A DNA stretch of 64,000 nucleotides from the NCBI GenBank assembly GCA_910587635.1, contig CAJUNB010000027.1:62001-126000 (forward strand). The letters run 5' to 3'. Source of the stretch: an uncultured Lachnospiraceae bacterium (GTDB lineage Bacteria > Bacillota > Clostridia > Lachnospirales > Lachnospiraceae). The notes below the pieces were generated by a model. It was not told the origin of the DNA and ran no database searches. It saw only the letters and a program-made list of their open reading frames with translations. The translations under genes and the position numbers were made by a program. Shown piece after piece: positions 9,629 through 19,317 of the stretch (the stretch's first letter is position 1; every line of letters starts with the position of its first letter).

Positions 9629-11017
9629 CTAGTACGCAAATTTTTCATCAAAATAGGCTTCCAGATCTGCGATTGAGACCCGTTCCTGCTCCATGGAATC
9701 CCGGAAACGAACTGTCACACAGCCATCTGTCTCAGAATCAAAGTCGTATGTAATACAGAATGGTGTCCCGATTTCATCCTGGCGACGGTAACGCTTCCCG
9801 ATATTTCCTCTGTCATCAAATTCACAATTATATTTTTTCGATAACTGGGTAAAAATCTTTTCTGCCCCTTCATTCAATTTTTTAGAAAGAGGCAGTACAC
9901 CAATCTTGACCGGTGCGATCGCCGGATGGAAATGCAACACCGTCCGCACATCTCCTTCTCCGATCTCTTCCTCATCATAAGCGGCGCAGAGGAACGCAAG
10001 CACGACGCGATCCGCTCCCAGAGACGGCTCAATGACATATGGAACATATTTTTCATTTTTCGTATCGTCAAAATAAGACATATCCTGTCCCGATGTATTC
10101 TGGTGCTGTGTCAGGTCATAGTCTGTTCTGTCAGCTATGCCCCACAGCTCACCCCAACCGAAGGGGAATAAAAATTCGATGTCACTTGTGGCCTTGGAAT
10201 AGAAAGCCAGCTCCGCCGGGTCATGATCTCTGACACGCATCTCCTCATCTTTCATGCCAAGTGTCTTTAACCAGTTGATACAGAACTCCTTCCAATATCT
10301 GAACCACTCCAGATCAGTATCCGGTTCACAGAAAAATTCCAGCTCCATCTGCTCAAATTCTCTTGTACGGAATGTAAAATTGCCCGGCGTAATTTCATTA
10401 CGGAAGGATTTTCCGATCTGACCGATGCCAAATGGAATCTTCTTCCTGGAAGTTCTCTGCACGTTTTTAAAATTCACAAAAATACCCTGGGCCGTTTCAG
10501 GACGAAGATACACTGTATTTTTCGCATCTTCCGTAACCCCCTGGAATGTTTTAAACATCAGATTGAACTGACGGATGTCTGTAAAGTTATGTTTACCACA
10601 GGTAGGGCAGGGAATATCGTGTTCTTCAATGAAGGCCTTCATCTGCTCCTGACTCCAGCCATCCACACTCTCTTCCAGTGTGATATTCTTTTCCCCGCAG
10701 AAATCTTCGATGATTTTGTCAGCCCGGAAACGTTCATGACACTCTTTACAGTCCATGAGAGGATCCGAAAAACCGCCAAGATGACCGGACGCTACCCATA
10801 CCTGAGGATTCATCAAAATGGCACAGTCGACACCTACATTATAAGGGTTTTCCATAATGAATTTTTTCCACCATGCCTGTTTTACATTATTTTTTAATTC
10901 CACACCCAGATTGCCGTAATCCCATGTATTTGCCAGTCCTCCGTAAATATCAGATCCGGGATATACAAATCCTCTCGCCTTCGCCAATGCAACTATCTTT
11001 TCCATTGTTTTTTCCAT
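9629..11017 (-). CDS. glyS: Glycyl-tRNA synthetase, dimeric single-chain type
   Basis: This is the alpha2-type GlyRS (462 residues) that is related to the eukaryotic and archaeal enzymes, not the alpha2beta2 GlyQ/GlyS form. It opens with [21 protein letters not shown]. Class II motifs follow: motif 2 around [23 protein letters not shown] and motif 3 near [19 protein letters not shown]. The C-terminal anticodon-binding domain starts about residue 365 ([13 protein letters not shown]). A zinc-ribbon-like CPTCGKHN element lies in the middle. GGAG precedes the ATG by about 8 bases. It lies 62 bp after the lipoprotein gene and 22 bp before alaS. Confidence 0.96.
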   Translation of the reverse strand: MEKTMEKIVALAKARGFVYPGSDIYGGLANTWDYGNLGVELKNNVKQAWWKKFIMENPYNVGVDCAILMNPQVWVASGHLGGFSDPLMDCKECHERFRADKIIEDFCGEKNITLEESVDGWSQEQMKAFIEEHDIPCPTCGKHNFTDIRQFNLMFKTFQGVTEDAKNTVYLRPETAQGIFVNFKNVQRTSRKKIPFGIGQIGKSFRNEITPGNFTFRTREFEQMELEFFCEPDTDLEWFRYWKEFCINWLKTLGMKDEEMRVRDHDPAELAFYSKATSDIEFLFPFGWGELWGIADRTDYDLTQHQNTSGQDMSYFDDTKNEKYVPYVIEPSLGADRVVLAFLCAAYDEEEIGEGDVRTVLHFHPAIAPVKIGVLPLSKKLNEGAEKIFTQLSKKYNCEFDDRGNIGKRYRRQDEIGTPFCITYDFDSETDGCVTVRFRDSMEQERVSIADLEAYFDEKFAY

Positions 11018-11079
11018 GATTACTACTCCCTCTCCTCATTTCCATTGTCGTTTCAAACTTTCAATATTTATGAATCTCA

Positions 11080-11709
11080 TTATTTAAAAACCAGACAGGC
11101 CATCCCTTCTCCTGCCATGTCTGCTTTACTTTTCTCTACACCAGTTACTGCATCCCCTGCATAATACAGTATCTTACTTCCCGTATCAACCGTCAACAGC
11201 TCATCCTTTGGCAGCTGCACAATAACGATCTTACGGCTTCCCATCTCCAACAACTCTTCTCTTGTAATACTTGCCTGACTGTCACCATCGGCACTCGTAA
11301 ACTGCAAGTTGAGATCATAGCCATTTTCATAGGCATCTGCCACAGTTCCGTAAAAAAACGGATACTCGTTAAACGTTCCAAAGTCCTCTGCTGTAGCATA
11401 TTCCATCACGAGCGTCAGCATGTCGTCCTTCATGTCTATTTTTTTAATGCTGACCCTATCAGCCCCCGCATCGCTGTTATACTGATTGGATACCCGCACG
11501 AGAAACTCTTTGAAAGAATCTTCATCGCCATAGAGATCAGGATCCAGCTCTTCCTCAATCGTATTGGTAACTGCACCGTCCTTTTTTATTTCTGCAACGT
11601 TACTTTCCACAATACCCCCGTCTTCTGACACTTTATTACTTCCGCCGCAGCCTACAAGACTTCCGGCCAATATCATGAGGGCACATATTACCCCTATCCG
11701 TCTGTTCAT
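11080..11709 (-). CDS. Secreted lipoprotein of unknown function
   Basis: A 209-residue lipoprotein. The signal peptide has a basic start (MNRRIG), a hydrophobic core and the lipobox LVGC, so the Cys at about residue 21 should be lipidated and the protein anchored on the outer face of the membrane. The mature part is acidic, beginning with a linker, then an alpha/beta-looking domain of about 150 residues without a motif I recognise. An in-frame ATG 6 codons upstream is rejected because GGAGG lies 5 bases before this one. It sits between recO and glyS on the same strand (57 and 62 bp gaps). I cannot assign a function. Confidence 0.8.
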   Translation of the reverse strand: MNRRIGVICALMILAGSLVGCGGSNKVSEDGGIVESNVAEIKKDGAVTNTIEEELDPDLYGDEDSFKEFLVRVSNQYNSDAGADRVSIKKIDMKDDMLTLVMEYATAEDFGTFNEYPFFYGTVADAYENGYDLNLQFTSADGDSQASITREELLEMGSRKIVIVQLPKDELLTVDTGSKILYYAGDAVTGVEKSKADMAGEGMACLVFK

Positions 11710-11766
11710 ATTATCCTCCAGTTCCAAGGCTTATCTTCTTTGGCCTTTTTCATTATAGCGGAGATA

Positions 11767-12435
11767 TCATACTTTTTCAACACACATTTTATCTAATACT
11801 TCCAGGCTTTTAAAGCTCTTGTCCATCGTCCTTTTCCGACTCTCCTGCGCGATCTGTCCAAGCTGGGCCAGTACCTTATCATTTACGGTAAACGTGTAAA
11901 GCTTTTCCACCGAAGATTTGACGATAAAAGAGACGGCATATCTGGACGCCTCCTCCAGATCATCCTCCTTCTCTTTGGGAATACCGGCAAACTCCCCATT
12001 GACAACAATCGATTTGATCTCATATATGTAACGTATCAGCCTGCCCTGAAACCGTCCACTCTCCAGTGCCCGAAGCGACTGATACAAAAGCCGCAGCATC
12101 TCCTTTTCATCGTTGTTTTCTCTCGTATAATAGTCCGCTATTTCCAGGAAATAACTGCCATAACAGGCATTTTCATAATCCGTTCTGAGTCCTTCAAAAT
12201 AATTGCTGATATCTGCTTCCATAATATTATAGGAATTTCTGCCGGCAAACAACTTGAACGTACCAAAAGAGAAAGGATTCGCCGCTGCGGAAAAACGGCT
12301 TGTCTGTCGTCTGGCCCCTCTGGCAAACGCAGAAATCTTTCCTCTCTCTTTTGTCAATATTGTCACACTTCTGTCATATTCACCTACAGGAATTGTTTTG
12401 ATTACGATTCCTGTCACTGCTACAAAATCCTGCAT
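11767..12435 (-). CDS. recO: DNA repair protein RecO
   Basis: RecO loads RecA at gaps together with RecR. The N-terminal OB fold is clear (VTGIVIKTIPVGEYDRSVTILTKERGKISAFARGARR), followed by the helical domain (YGSYFLEIADYYTRENNDEKEMLRLLY). At 222 residues it is about 20-30 shorter than many family members. The C-terminal region that carries a four-Cys zinc site in several RecO proteins has no CxxC pair here; around YEIKSIVVNGEFAGIPKEKED the expected cysteines are absent. AGGAG sits 8-9 bases before the ATG. The small yqzL-like gene overlaps its first 56 nt in another frame. Confidence 0.92.
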   Translation of the reverse strand: MQDFVAVTGIVIKTIPVGEYDRSVTILTKERGKISAFARGARRQTSRFSAAANPFSFGTFKLFAGRNSYNIMEADISNYFEGLRTDYENACYGSYFLEIADYYTRENNDEKEMLRLLYQSLRALESGRFQGRLIRYIYEIKSIVVNGEFAGIPKEKEDDLEEASRYAVSFIVKSSVEKLYTFTVNDKVLAQLGQIAQESRKRTMDKSFKSLEVLDKMCVEKV

Positions 12436-12553
12436 AAAACTGTTCTCCTGCCCGCTCCGGCTCCCTTTCTCTGGCCTCCTTATCCTTAAACGCCAGATAA
12501 TCTGCTATTCTGCCGGAGCTGGTAAACCGTTCCCATTCGCACTCTGCCTTCAT
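12380..12553 (-). CDS. yqzL: YqzL-like small protein between era and recO
   Basis: A 57-codon reading frame, easily missed because of its size. It opens with MKAECEWERF, then TSSGRIADYLAFKDKEA. This pattern (a Trp followed by F-x-x-[ST]-G-x-[IV]-x-x-YL-x-[FY]-K) is what I recall of Bacillus YqzL, which also lies between era and recO. A run of seven G residues precedes the ATG by about 6 bases. The conserved part is residues 1-28. The remaining 29 residues run into recO in a different frame and end at a TGA 54 nt inside it, so the tail may be unimportant. Function is not known. The assignment rests on position and a short motif. Confidence 0.7.
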   Translation of the reverse strand: MKAECEWERFTSSGRIADYLAFKDKEAREREPERAGEQFYAGFCSSDRNRNQNNSCR

Positions 12554-12667
12554 CTCATGCCCCCCCTGTAAATGATAGGAAACGACATATTGTTTTGCCG
12601 TTTCTTATCATTAGGGTCTGCCATTTTCTGTTTTCTATGCGCTCCTCATGAGATTAGCCGCTCCAAA

Positions 12668-13570
12668 TTATCCCATTTCATCCGGTCTGTAGCCAAAGTT
12701 TTTCAGGAGAAAATCACTGTCACGCCAGTCTTTTTTTACTTTTACCCAGAGCTGCAGGTTTACTTTTTTCTCAAGCATATTCTCGATATCTTCCCTTGCC
12801 CTGGAACCGATCTTTTTCAGCATACTGCCGCCCTTTCCTATAACAATACCCTTATGGGAATCTTTCTCACAGATGACAGTCGCTTCTATCTCCACGATTC
12901 TCTTCTTATATTTCATACTTTCTATGGAAACTGCAATTCCATGGGGTATCTCATCTTCCAGACAGCGCAGTGCTTTCTCTCGGATCAATTCTGCCACAAT
13001 CTGTCGCTCCGGCTGATCTGTCACAGTATCCTCATCATAGAACGCCGGCCCATAGGGCAGATATTTCATAATACAGGAAATCAGTTCCTCCGTATTGTCC
13101 CCTTTTAATGCGGACACCGGGACAATCTCCGCAAATTCCATCTCTTTCCGGTAAGTATCAATGAACAGAAGAACTTCTTCTTTTTTGACGGTATCCGTTT
13201 TATTGATCACCAGTATGACCGGTGTGCTGTGCCGTTTCAGTGCCTGAATAATATGCCGCTCCCCCGCGCCGATAAACGTGGAAGGCTCCACCAGCCAGAG
13301 CACCACATCCACATCCTCCAGCGTACGCTCCGCTACGTTTACCATATAACTGCCCAGCTTATTTTTGGCCCTGTGGATACCCGGTGTATCCAGAAATACG
13401 ATCTGCCCAGCTTCACTTGTATAAACCGTCTGTATCCGGTTTCTGGTAGTCTGTGGTTTGCTGGAAGTAATGGCAATCTTCTGCCCAATCAGCCTGTTCA
13501 TCAACGTGGACTTTCCCACATTGGGGCGTCCCACCAAAGCAGCAAACCCCGATTTATACTGTTGTTCCAT
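12668..13570 (-). CDS. era: GTPase Era
   Basis: Era is an essential GTPase that binds the 3' end of 16S rRNA and assists 30S maturation. The 300-residue protein has the P-loop GRPNVGKSTLMN (G1), a G2 region with SKPQTTRNRI, DTPGIH (G3), NKTD (G4) and SALKG (G5). A C-terminal KH domain follows with VIGKGGSMLKKIGSRAREDIE (about residue 245). GGAGAGG lies just before the ATG. The first 17 nt of era overlap the end of the DUF4349 gene, so translation may be coupled. It lies 114 bp upstream of the yqzL-like gene. Confidence 0.97.
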   Translation of the reverse strand: MEQQYKSGFAALVGRPNVGKSTLMNRLIGQKIAITSSKPQTTRNRIQTVYTSEAGQIVFLDTPGIHRAKNKLGSYMVNVAERTLEDVDVVLWLVEPSTFIGAGERHIIQALKRHSTPVILVINKTDTVKKEEVLLFIDTYRKEMEFAEIVPVSALKGDNTEELISCIMKYLPYGPAFYDEDTVTDQPERQIVAELIREKALRCLEDEIPHGIAVSIESMKYKKRIVEIEATVICEKDSHKGIVIGKGGSMLKKIGSRAREDIENMLEKKVNLQLWVKVKKDWRDSDFLLKNFGYRPDEMG

Positions 13571-14717
13571 CCTCTCCGTCCTTCTCCTGTACTTTTTTCA
13601 CTCCCTGGGAATCTCCCGTATTTTCCTGTCCGTTTTCATGTATATTCTGGTTGTCGCTGGTAGGTACGATAATATAGTCTGCCTCCTGTGCCCGTTTCAC
13701 TGCCATTTTTTCCTGCCGTTTCTTTCGCGCTTTCTTTTCCCGCTTCAGAATAAGTCGGACAATAAGAAGAAGTACAATGATGACAATAATCCAGACAAAA
13801 ATAAATGGTAGGCTGATAATAAAGCCGATTGCCAGATTCTCCAGCCCTCTGATCAGCCTGTATACATTATTGCCAAAACCATCCGAAATCTTCTGCCATA
13901 TTGTTTTCTCTGCCACAGGCGTAAGCAGTTCCACTTCATTTATGTTTATGTATACGGTACTGTAATTAACTTGATTATCTATCGTGCGCAGTTGGGATTC
14001 CATACTTTCGATCTGATAACGAACCTCGGAAAGCCTGCTTTCGATCTCGATAATATCTGCCACAGTTTCCGCTTTCTCCAACAGTTCCAGCAATCTCTTC
14101 TGCTCTGTCAAAAGAGATTTTTTATGAGAATCCAGATCCACATACTGCAATGTGACATCCTGTACCGACTCATTCCGGTAAATCACATTGGACTGCTCAG
14201 CCACTTTATTCACAAAACTGTCCAGGCTTTCACTCGGTACTCTGGCCACAATACTGGCATATCTAGATGTCCCTTTTGAGTAATCACTGAATGCAGAATT
14301 TTCAATATAGCCGCCCAGACTGTTTACCTGCGCCGTAATGTCGAAAACCAGCTTATCATATTCCTTTGTTTCCAGCTCCAGGTTCACATTTTTAATCAGC
14401 TTTTTGGCAACAGTCCCCTCTATATTTTCCTGCCCTTCCTGCGTCACATATGCCTCATCGTCGAACTCATTCAGTTCAGAGGCGGCAGCATCATCTGCTG
14501 CTGCCGCCTCCGCTACTCCCTCTTCAGCGGCCGCCATATCGTATTCTGCCGACTTGGAATAGATACCCCCTCCCGTATCGGCCGCATAGGATGCGGTATT
14601 TTCCATAGCTATCTCTTCTGTGGCAGCTGCAGATTCATAATAGCTGCTGCCACACGCTGTCAACATAGTGACAGCCATCAGCATGCCTGCAAACATCATC
14701 CATTTTCTTTTTTTCAT
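13554..14717 (-). CDS. DUF4349-type lipoprotein with coiled coil and C-terminal membrane segment
   Basis: A 387-residue exported protein. The signal peptide ends in the lipobox LTAC (about residue 22). A long Ala/Glu-rich linker follows (residues about 25-85), then the DUF4349 core: NVNLELETKEYDKLVFDI, GGYIENSAFSDYSKGT, RVPSESLDSFVNKVAE, NVIYRNESVQDVTLQYVDLDSHKKSL. Next come a coiled coil (about 200-260) and a hydrophobic segment (about 285-320), and a very basic cytoplasmic tail ends the protein. Having both a lipobox and a C-terminal membrane helix is usual for the family. The function is unknown, but a role in sensing envelope state is a plausible inference. It lies 25 bp downstream of the M16C peptidase and overlaps era. 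Confidence 0.82.
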   Translation of the reverse strand: MKKRKWMMFAGMLMAVTMLTACGSSYYESAAATEEIAMENTASYAADTGGGIYSKSAEYDMAAAEEGVAEAAAADDAAASELNEFDDEAYVTQEGQENIEGTVAKKLIKNVNLELETKEYDKLVFDITAQVNSLGGYIENSAFSDYSKGTSRYASIVARVPSESLDSFVNKVAEQSNVIYRNESVQDVTLQYVDLDSHKKSLLTEQKRLLELLEKAETVADIIEIESRLSEVRYQIESMESQLRTIDNQVNYSTVYININEVELLTPVAEKTIWQKISDGFGNNVYRLIRGLENLAIGFIISLPFIFVWIIVIIVLLLIVRLILKREKKARKKRQEKMAVKRAQEADYIIVPTSDNQNIHENGQENTGDSQGVKKVQEKDGEDGTTV

Positions 14718-14742
14718 AATCTCATCCTCCCCGTTTCTTTTC

Positions 14743-17700
14743 TTATCTCAGTCTGTCAAATGATACCGTTTTCTCTCCTCCTCCTGATAAATGCTCCAGA
14801 TGCCCAAACAGCTCTTTCTGTTCCCTGATCTTTCCTTCATTCCCCACGACGCAAAGACAATCATAAGATAAAAAGTCATCCAGATACTCTGCAAGCGCCC
14901 TGATATCTTCTACTTTTGCGCCCAACATCTCATCCCGCTCTTTCTGTATCTCTTCCCAAGTGACATTTGTCAGATAAGCTGTCATAGAACGGGCTCCCTT
15001 TGCGGCGGGCGTCAGAGGCATATCATTCTCACTCACTGCACCGATAACAAATTTTGTCATAGTCCGTTCATCTGCCTCAAATGACCTGACATAGGCGGAT
15101 GCCTGTTCGTAGACTTCTATCGTTCTTTCCAGATTCGGATCTCTATAAGAGACAAAATAGCTGTCCCCGGATCTGCCAAAGCTGCACATACAGCCATAGG
15201 CACCGCCTCTCACCCGCACCTGGCTCCACAGATACTCATAACCCATGATCACTTTCAATACCTTCAGTGCCCCGGTGTAAGGATGACCCTTTTTGATAAA
15301 ATTACCTGCCCGGCACACATACTGAATCTGCGCAGAAGACATAAATCCTTCGTTTTTCTTTTCTGTGTGGGGTCTGTAGTTTTCTTTTTTCACAGGCTCC
15401 GTATGCAATGCTGCTTTCAGCCTGCCTACAGCCTCTGTCAGGCCCTGGTTCCCCTCATCCTGCGCCGTATAGTCCACAAACAAATTTTCAGGTCGGAATA
15501 TCACCTGCGTCAGACGCTTCAATTTCTCTATAACATCCCGTTTCTTTTCTTCAAAATGATCGTCAATCTCTTCCAACAGACGATAGATGGAAAGACCGCT
15601 AAACTGTTCCGAAACAGCGGCCGGCCCGGAAAAATAAGACATGGCACGCAGCGCTGCAACGGTATGACCACTGCTCATAAAGCTAGCCTGTACCCTGGAA
15701 CGGGCCTCACTTATAATTTCATGAAGCCGTTTTTCATCATCCAAAACTGTTTCCAATATCATTTCCTGCATCAATACAAAAGCCTTATCCAGATTTTTAT
15801 AGAGGACTTTTGATTTGATTTCAAACATAACTCTATACTCATCCAAATTTTTGGAATTGACATACGTATTGACTGCCGTAGCGATGCCACCGGTGTACAG
15901 ATTGATCTCATTGAAAAAGTCACTGTAATGATAGTGCTGCGTACTCATCAGACCAAGAACCGCCTTATAAATACCCGCATAGGGGAACAGGTCTTCCGGC
16001 ACATGTTTCATGTCAAACAATAGTCTAATATAACCGATCCCGTTCGTATAGATATCATGGTGCAAAATGACAGTTCCACCGTATTCTTCAATCCGATTCA
16101 CATAGGAATCTGCCTTCTTTTTCAAATCTTCCCGCCCAAGAAGCGGAATCGTCTCCAGTGCCTCTTTTGTATCCGGCGTCTCCTGATAAGCAGCAAGCGC
16201 CTTTGTCTCCTCGATGATCTCTAAAATGTTCTCTCTGCTCATGGAAGCCTTCAATCCGGCAAGCTTCTCCCTCTGCCGCCTCTCCTCTTCCATAGCCAAG
16301 TTCCGCACCGGCTCCACCATCACCACAGAGCTGTGAGCATTGTCCAGCAAATATGTCCTGATCAGTTTTTCGAAATAATCCTTCTCTGCCTTCTCTTTCA
16401 TACCGGCAAAGGTTTCCTCCGCCTCCACATGAAGAAAAGGCTGTCTGTCATCATAGAGCCAACTGTCCAGCATCTGCAGACCGTACATCAATCCTTTCGG
16501 ATAGGAGCCAAAGTCCGCCTCTTTGTATTTGAACTCATAATAATTAATGGCCGCTTTCAGCGCTTTTTTATCAATGCCATCACGACACAGTCCTTCCAGC
16601 GTCTCCCTGATCAGTGTCAGGAAAGACTCTTTCTGAGAAATATCCGCATTTTTGGATACAATGCTGAAATAGGGCTGTTTGATACCGTTTTCATAAATAC
16701 TGTAAATGTCCTTGCCGATTCCCGCGTCAATCAAAGCCTGTTTTAACGGTGCGCCGGGAGCAGAACAGAGCACATAATCCAGAATCTGAAACGCCAGATA
16801 CAGATCTCTGTCAAGACTCGTGCCAATGACTGTATTATAAGCCAGATAGGCATTGCCCTTCACCGGTTCGCTGTCCGTTATGGAATATTCTTTCTTCACT
16901 TCTACCGGCCTTGCAAAATGCTCCTGCATTTCAATGTCGGAATCCACAGTAATGGCATCAAATTGTGATAAATACTCCTGATCCAGCCATGCCAGCCGCT
17001 CTGCCATATCCATATTGCCATACAGATAAATGTAGCTGTTGGAAGGATGATAGTATTTACTGTGAAATTCCAGGAAATCTTCATAAGTCAGCCCCGGTAT
17101 ATGAGCCGGATCGCCTCCGGATTCCACCCCATAGGACGTATCCGGGAAAAGAGAGTTAAACACTTCCCTGTCCAGCATATCGTCAGGGGAGGAAAACGCC
17201 CCTTTCATCTCGTTATAGACGACACCGTTAATCTTCAGCTCATCATCTTCTTTTTCCAGCTCATAGTGCCAGCCTTCCTGACGGAAAATTTTTTCTTCTC
17301 TATATATATTCGGATAAAATACTGCATCCAAATAGACATGCATGAGATTCTGAAAATCTTTGTCATTGCAGCTTGCCGCCGGATACACAGTCTTGTCAGG
17401 ATAGGTCATGGCATTTAAAAAGGTATTCAGAGAACCCTGGACAAGCTCTACAAATGGGTCCTTTACCGGAAAGTGTTTCGAGCCGCAAAGCACCGAATGC
17501 TCCAAAATATGCGCCACCCCCGTACTGTCTTTCGGAGGTGTACGGAACCCGATATAGAATACTTTATTTTCGTCCTCGTTGGATAAAAGAGCTACTCTGG
17601 CTCCTGTCTTTTTATGCCGCAGTAAACAACTTTCAGAGTTCAGTTCTCCTATTTTGCGCTGCTCCACGATCTCATATGCTGTACATGATTTTAAATCCAT
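14743..17700 (-). CDS. M16C-family zinc metallopeptidase (PreP/insulinase-like)
   Basis: A 985-residue single-chain peptidase of the presequence-protease type, which degrades short unfolded peptides in a closed chamber. The inverted zinc motif HxxEH is present as HILEH (about residue 63) with VLCGSKHFPVKDPF after it, and the downstream metal-ligand Glu is likely in the GVVYNEMKGAFSSPDD block (about 160). The second, inactive half carries the R/Y pair region typical of M16 (RVRGGAYGCMC, about 860). There is no signal peptide, so the enzyme is cytoplasmic. GGAGG precedes the ATG by 5 bases. It is the first gene of the operon that continues to DUF4349 and era. An extended -10 (TGTTATACT) lies about 70 bp upstream. 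Confidence 0.93.
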   Translation of the reverse strand: MDLKSCTAYEIVEQRKIGELNSESCLLRHKKTGARVALLSNEDENKVFYIGFRTPPKDSTGVAHILEHSVLCGSKHFPVKDPFVELVQGSLNTFLNAMTYPDKTVYPAASCNDKDFQNLMHVYLDAVFYPNIYREEKIFRQEGWHYELEKEDDELKINGVVYNEMKGAFSSPDDMLDREVFNSLFPDTSYGVESGGDPAHIPGLTYEDFLEFHSKYYHPSNSYIYLYGNMDMAERLAWLDQEYLSQFDAITVDSDIEMQEHFARPVEVKKEYSITDSEPVKGNAYLAYNTVIGTSLDRDLYLAFQILDYVLCSAPGAPLKQALIDAGIGKDIYSIYENGIKQPYFSIVSKNADISQKESFLTLIRETLEGLCRDGIDKKALKAAINYYEFKYKEADFGSYPKGLMYGLQMLDSWLYDDRQPFLHVEAEETFAGMKEKAEKDYFEKLIRTYLLDNAHSSVVMVEPVRNLAMEEERRQREKLAGLKASMSRENILEIIEETKALAAYQETPDTKEALETIPLLGREDLKKKADSYVNRIEEYGGTVILHHDIYTNGIGYIRLLFDMKHVPEDLFPYAGIYKAVLGLMSTQHYHYSDFFNEINLYTGGIATAVNTYVNSKNLDEYRVMFEIKSKVLYKNLDKAFVLMQEMILETVLDDEKRLHEIISEARSRVQASFMSSGHTVAALRAMSYFSGPAAVSEQFSGLSIYRLLEEIDDHFEEKKRDVIEKLKRLTQVIFRPENLFVDYTAQDEGNQGLTEAVGRLKAALHTEPVKKENYRPHTEKKNEGFMSSAQIQYVCRAGNFIKKGHPYTGALKVLKVIMGYEYLWSQVRVRGGAYGCMCSFGRSGDSYFVSYRDPNLERTIEVYEQASAYVRSFEADERTMTKFVIGAVSENDMPLTPAAKGARSMTAYLTNVTWEEIQKERDEMLGAKVEDIRALAEYLDDFLSYDCLCVVGNEGKIREQKELFGHLEHLSGGGEKTVSFDRLR

Positions 17701-17806
17701 AAACGCCTCCGCATTTTTAATTTATAACAATAGGAAAATACAATAAGTTTTCTCCCATGCTGTTTATAGTATAACACTTCATATTGAAATTATAAAAGGA
17801 AAGCAT

Positions 17807-17835
17807 TTGACAAAATTCCCGCTGCCGTGTATCTT
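17807..17835 (+). promoter_or_regulatory. Promoter of the DMT transporter gene
   Basis: TTGACA (17807-17812) and TATCTT (17830-17835) are spaced by 17 bp on the plus strand. A short palindrome, GTCTG-T-CAGAC, immediately follows the -10 and could be an operator, though it is too short to be sure. Confidence 0.65.
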
Positions 17836-17909
17836 TTTGTCTGTCAGACAGCATTCATGCCATAGCTCTCGGCAATGGAAATTCAGGACCATCCAAGGAG
17901 GAACCCGTT

Positions 17910-18830
17910 ATGTCCGTTATAAACACAGATACGATGACAGCCAGTGTCAAAAAAAGAACCGGTATCCTGATCACACTGGCAGGCGGGTGTCTCTGGGGAT
18001 TCTCCGGCGCCTGTGGACAGTATCTGTTCACCTATAAAGATGCCTGCTCCGACTGGCTTGTACCTATCCGGCTTACCACGGCAGGTCTTTTGCTCGTACT
18101 GTATTATCTGTTCAGACGTCCTGAAGACAACAGACGGATATGGACCAATCCCGGAAATACTGTCACCCTGATTCTTTATGGCATCCTGGGTATGATGCTC
18201 TGTCAATACTCCTATTTCCGGGCAATCGAGACTTCCAATGCCGGTACCGCCACTGTACTCCAGTACCTCTCTCCCGTCCTTATCATGCTTGTCATGTGTA
18301 TATGGGAGAGGCGTCTGCCCAGTATGATTCACATGCTTTCTATTCTGCTGGCCCTGGCAGGTATCTATCTGCTGGCTACTCATGGACAGCCCGGACAGCT
18401 CGTAGTCTCAGGACAGACTCTGTTCTGGGGACTCTTTTCCGCCGTCACTGTGGTACTTTACAATCTGATTCCCCGTGGACTGATGAATATTTACCCCACA
18501 CCATTTCTCCTGGGCTGGGCAATGCTCATCGGCGGTATCTCCCTTGGCCTTCTGCGCAGGCCCTGGCAGTTCCGCCCTGTCATAGACTCTGCAACAGTCC
18601 TTTGTCTGACAGCTGTCATCCTTTTCGGTACCATTGCCGCCTTTTCCCTGTATATGCAGGGTGTCAAGCTCATCGGACCGGAACAGGCCAGCCTCTATGC
18701 CTGCATAGAACCGGTAGCCGCTACACTTTTTTCTGCTCTCTGGCTCCATACATCCTTTACAGGTATGGATTTTTTCGGTTTCCTGTGCATTCTCTCTACT
18801 TTGTTCCTGATTACGTTATTCGGAAGGTAA
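17910..18830 (+). CDS. EamA/DMT-family transporter
   Basis: A 306-residue integral membrane protein with about ten hydrophobic helices in two EamA repeats of five. The first repeat contains LAGGCLWGFSGACGQYL and ends with LEPV-like LQYLSPVLIMLVMCIWERR. The second ends with GPEQASLYACIEPVAATLFSALWL, the signature glutamate-proline block of DMT exporters. Substrate cannot be inferred; relatives export amino acids, metabolites or drugs. AAGGAGG lies 8 bases before the ATG. The gene is transcribed away from the M16C peptidase and converges on the small protein at 18907. No clear terminator follows. Confidence 0.92.
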   Translation: MSVINTDTMTASVKKRTGILITLAGGCLWGFSGACGQYLFTYKDACSDWLVPIRLTTAGLLLVLYYLFRRPEDNRRIWTNPGNTVTLILYGILGMMLCQYSYFRAIETSNAGTATVLQYLSPVLIMLVMCIWERRLPSMIHMLSILLALAGIYLLATHGQPGQLVVSGQTLFWGLFSAVTVVLYNLIPRGLMNIYPTPFLLGWAMLIGGISLGLLRRPWQFRPVIDSATVLCLTAVILFGTIAAFSLYMQGVKLIGPEQASLYACIEPVAATLFSALWLHTSFTGMDFFGFLCILSTLFLITLFGR

Positions 18831-18906
18831 GGAAACTGCCGTATAAAGATTGTGAACATTTTCGGTCAAAAGTACAGATGACGGAATACCAACGCAAAAA
18901 AATCCG

Positions 18907-19317
18907 TTACAGACTCATCATCATAATCTGAAGCTTGGATATCATCATTTCCTCCACGACGATCTCATCCATATGCTCTTTCCACTGTTCATTTTTCATA
19001 ATTTCATCGATGGTATGATACTCGCTTCTGTACTGCCATGTTCCCCTTCTCGATAATACCGGAAAGTTCATTTTAAATCTGACTTTCATCTGCTTATATA
19101 CCATATAGGAAATGTCTGTATCTTTTATAAAAAAAATGTGATTTTCCGGACTCGTATCTTCCGCCACATCTTTCAGGATATAGTGACTTAAAATCGCTTT
19201 GAATTTAAAAGGAATCTCATCCGTGTCCATCATTTCCCGATACGTATATTTAGCTCCGATATACAGTCTTGATACATCCTGCATCACATATTTGAAATCA
19301 CGATTTTCCGCTTCCAT
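18907..19317 (-). CDS. Conserved small protein (possibly DUF6145), function unknown
   Basis: A 136-residue soluble protein with no signal peptide or membrane helix. It starts MEAENRDFKYVMQDVSRLY and has a compact alpha/beta look with many charged and aromatic residues, plus a Met-rich C-terminal helix (VVEEMMISKLQIMMM). I believe it belongs to a family found in Clostridia and labelled DUF6145, but I am not certain. Its start overlaps the end of the sigma-like gene by 20 bp, and GAGGAT lies in front of the ATG, so the two are translationally coupled and probably act together. No catalytic motif is evident. Confidence 0.65.
   Translation of the reverse strand: MEAENRDFKYVMQDVSRLYIGAKYTYREMMDTDEIPFKFKAILSHYILKDVAEDTSPENHIFFIKDTDISYMVYKQMKVRFKMNFPVLSRRGTWQYRSEYHTIDEIMKNEQWKEHMDEIVVEEMMISKLQIMMMSL

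Noticed and set aside
9600..11080. T-box riboswitch before glyS or alaS
   Set aside because: I looked for the antiterminator core and an upstream terminator in the 62-bp and 22-bp gaps. The gaps are too short and no such sequence is present.
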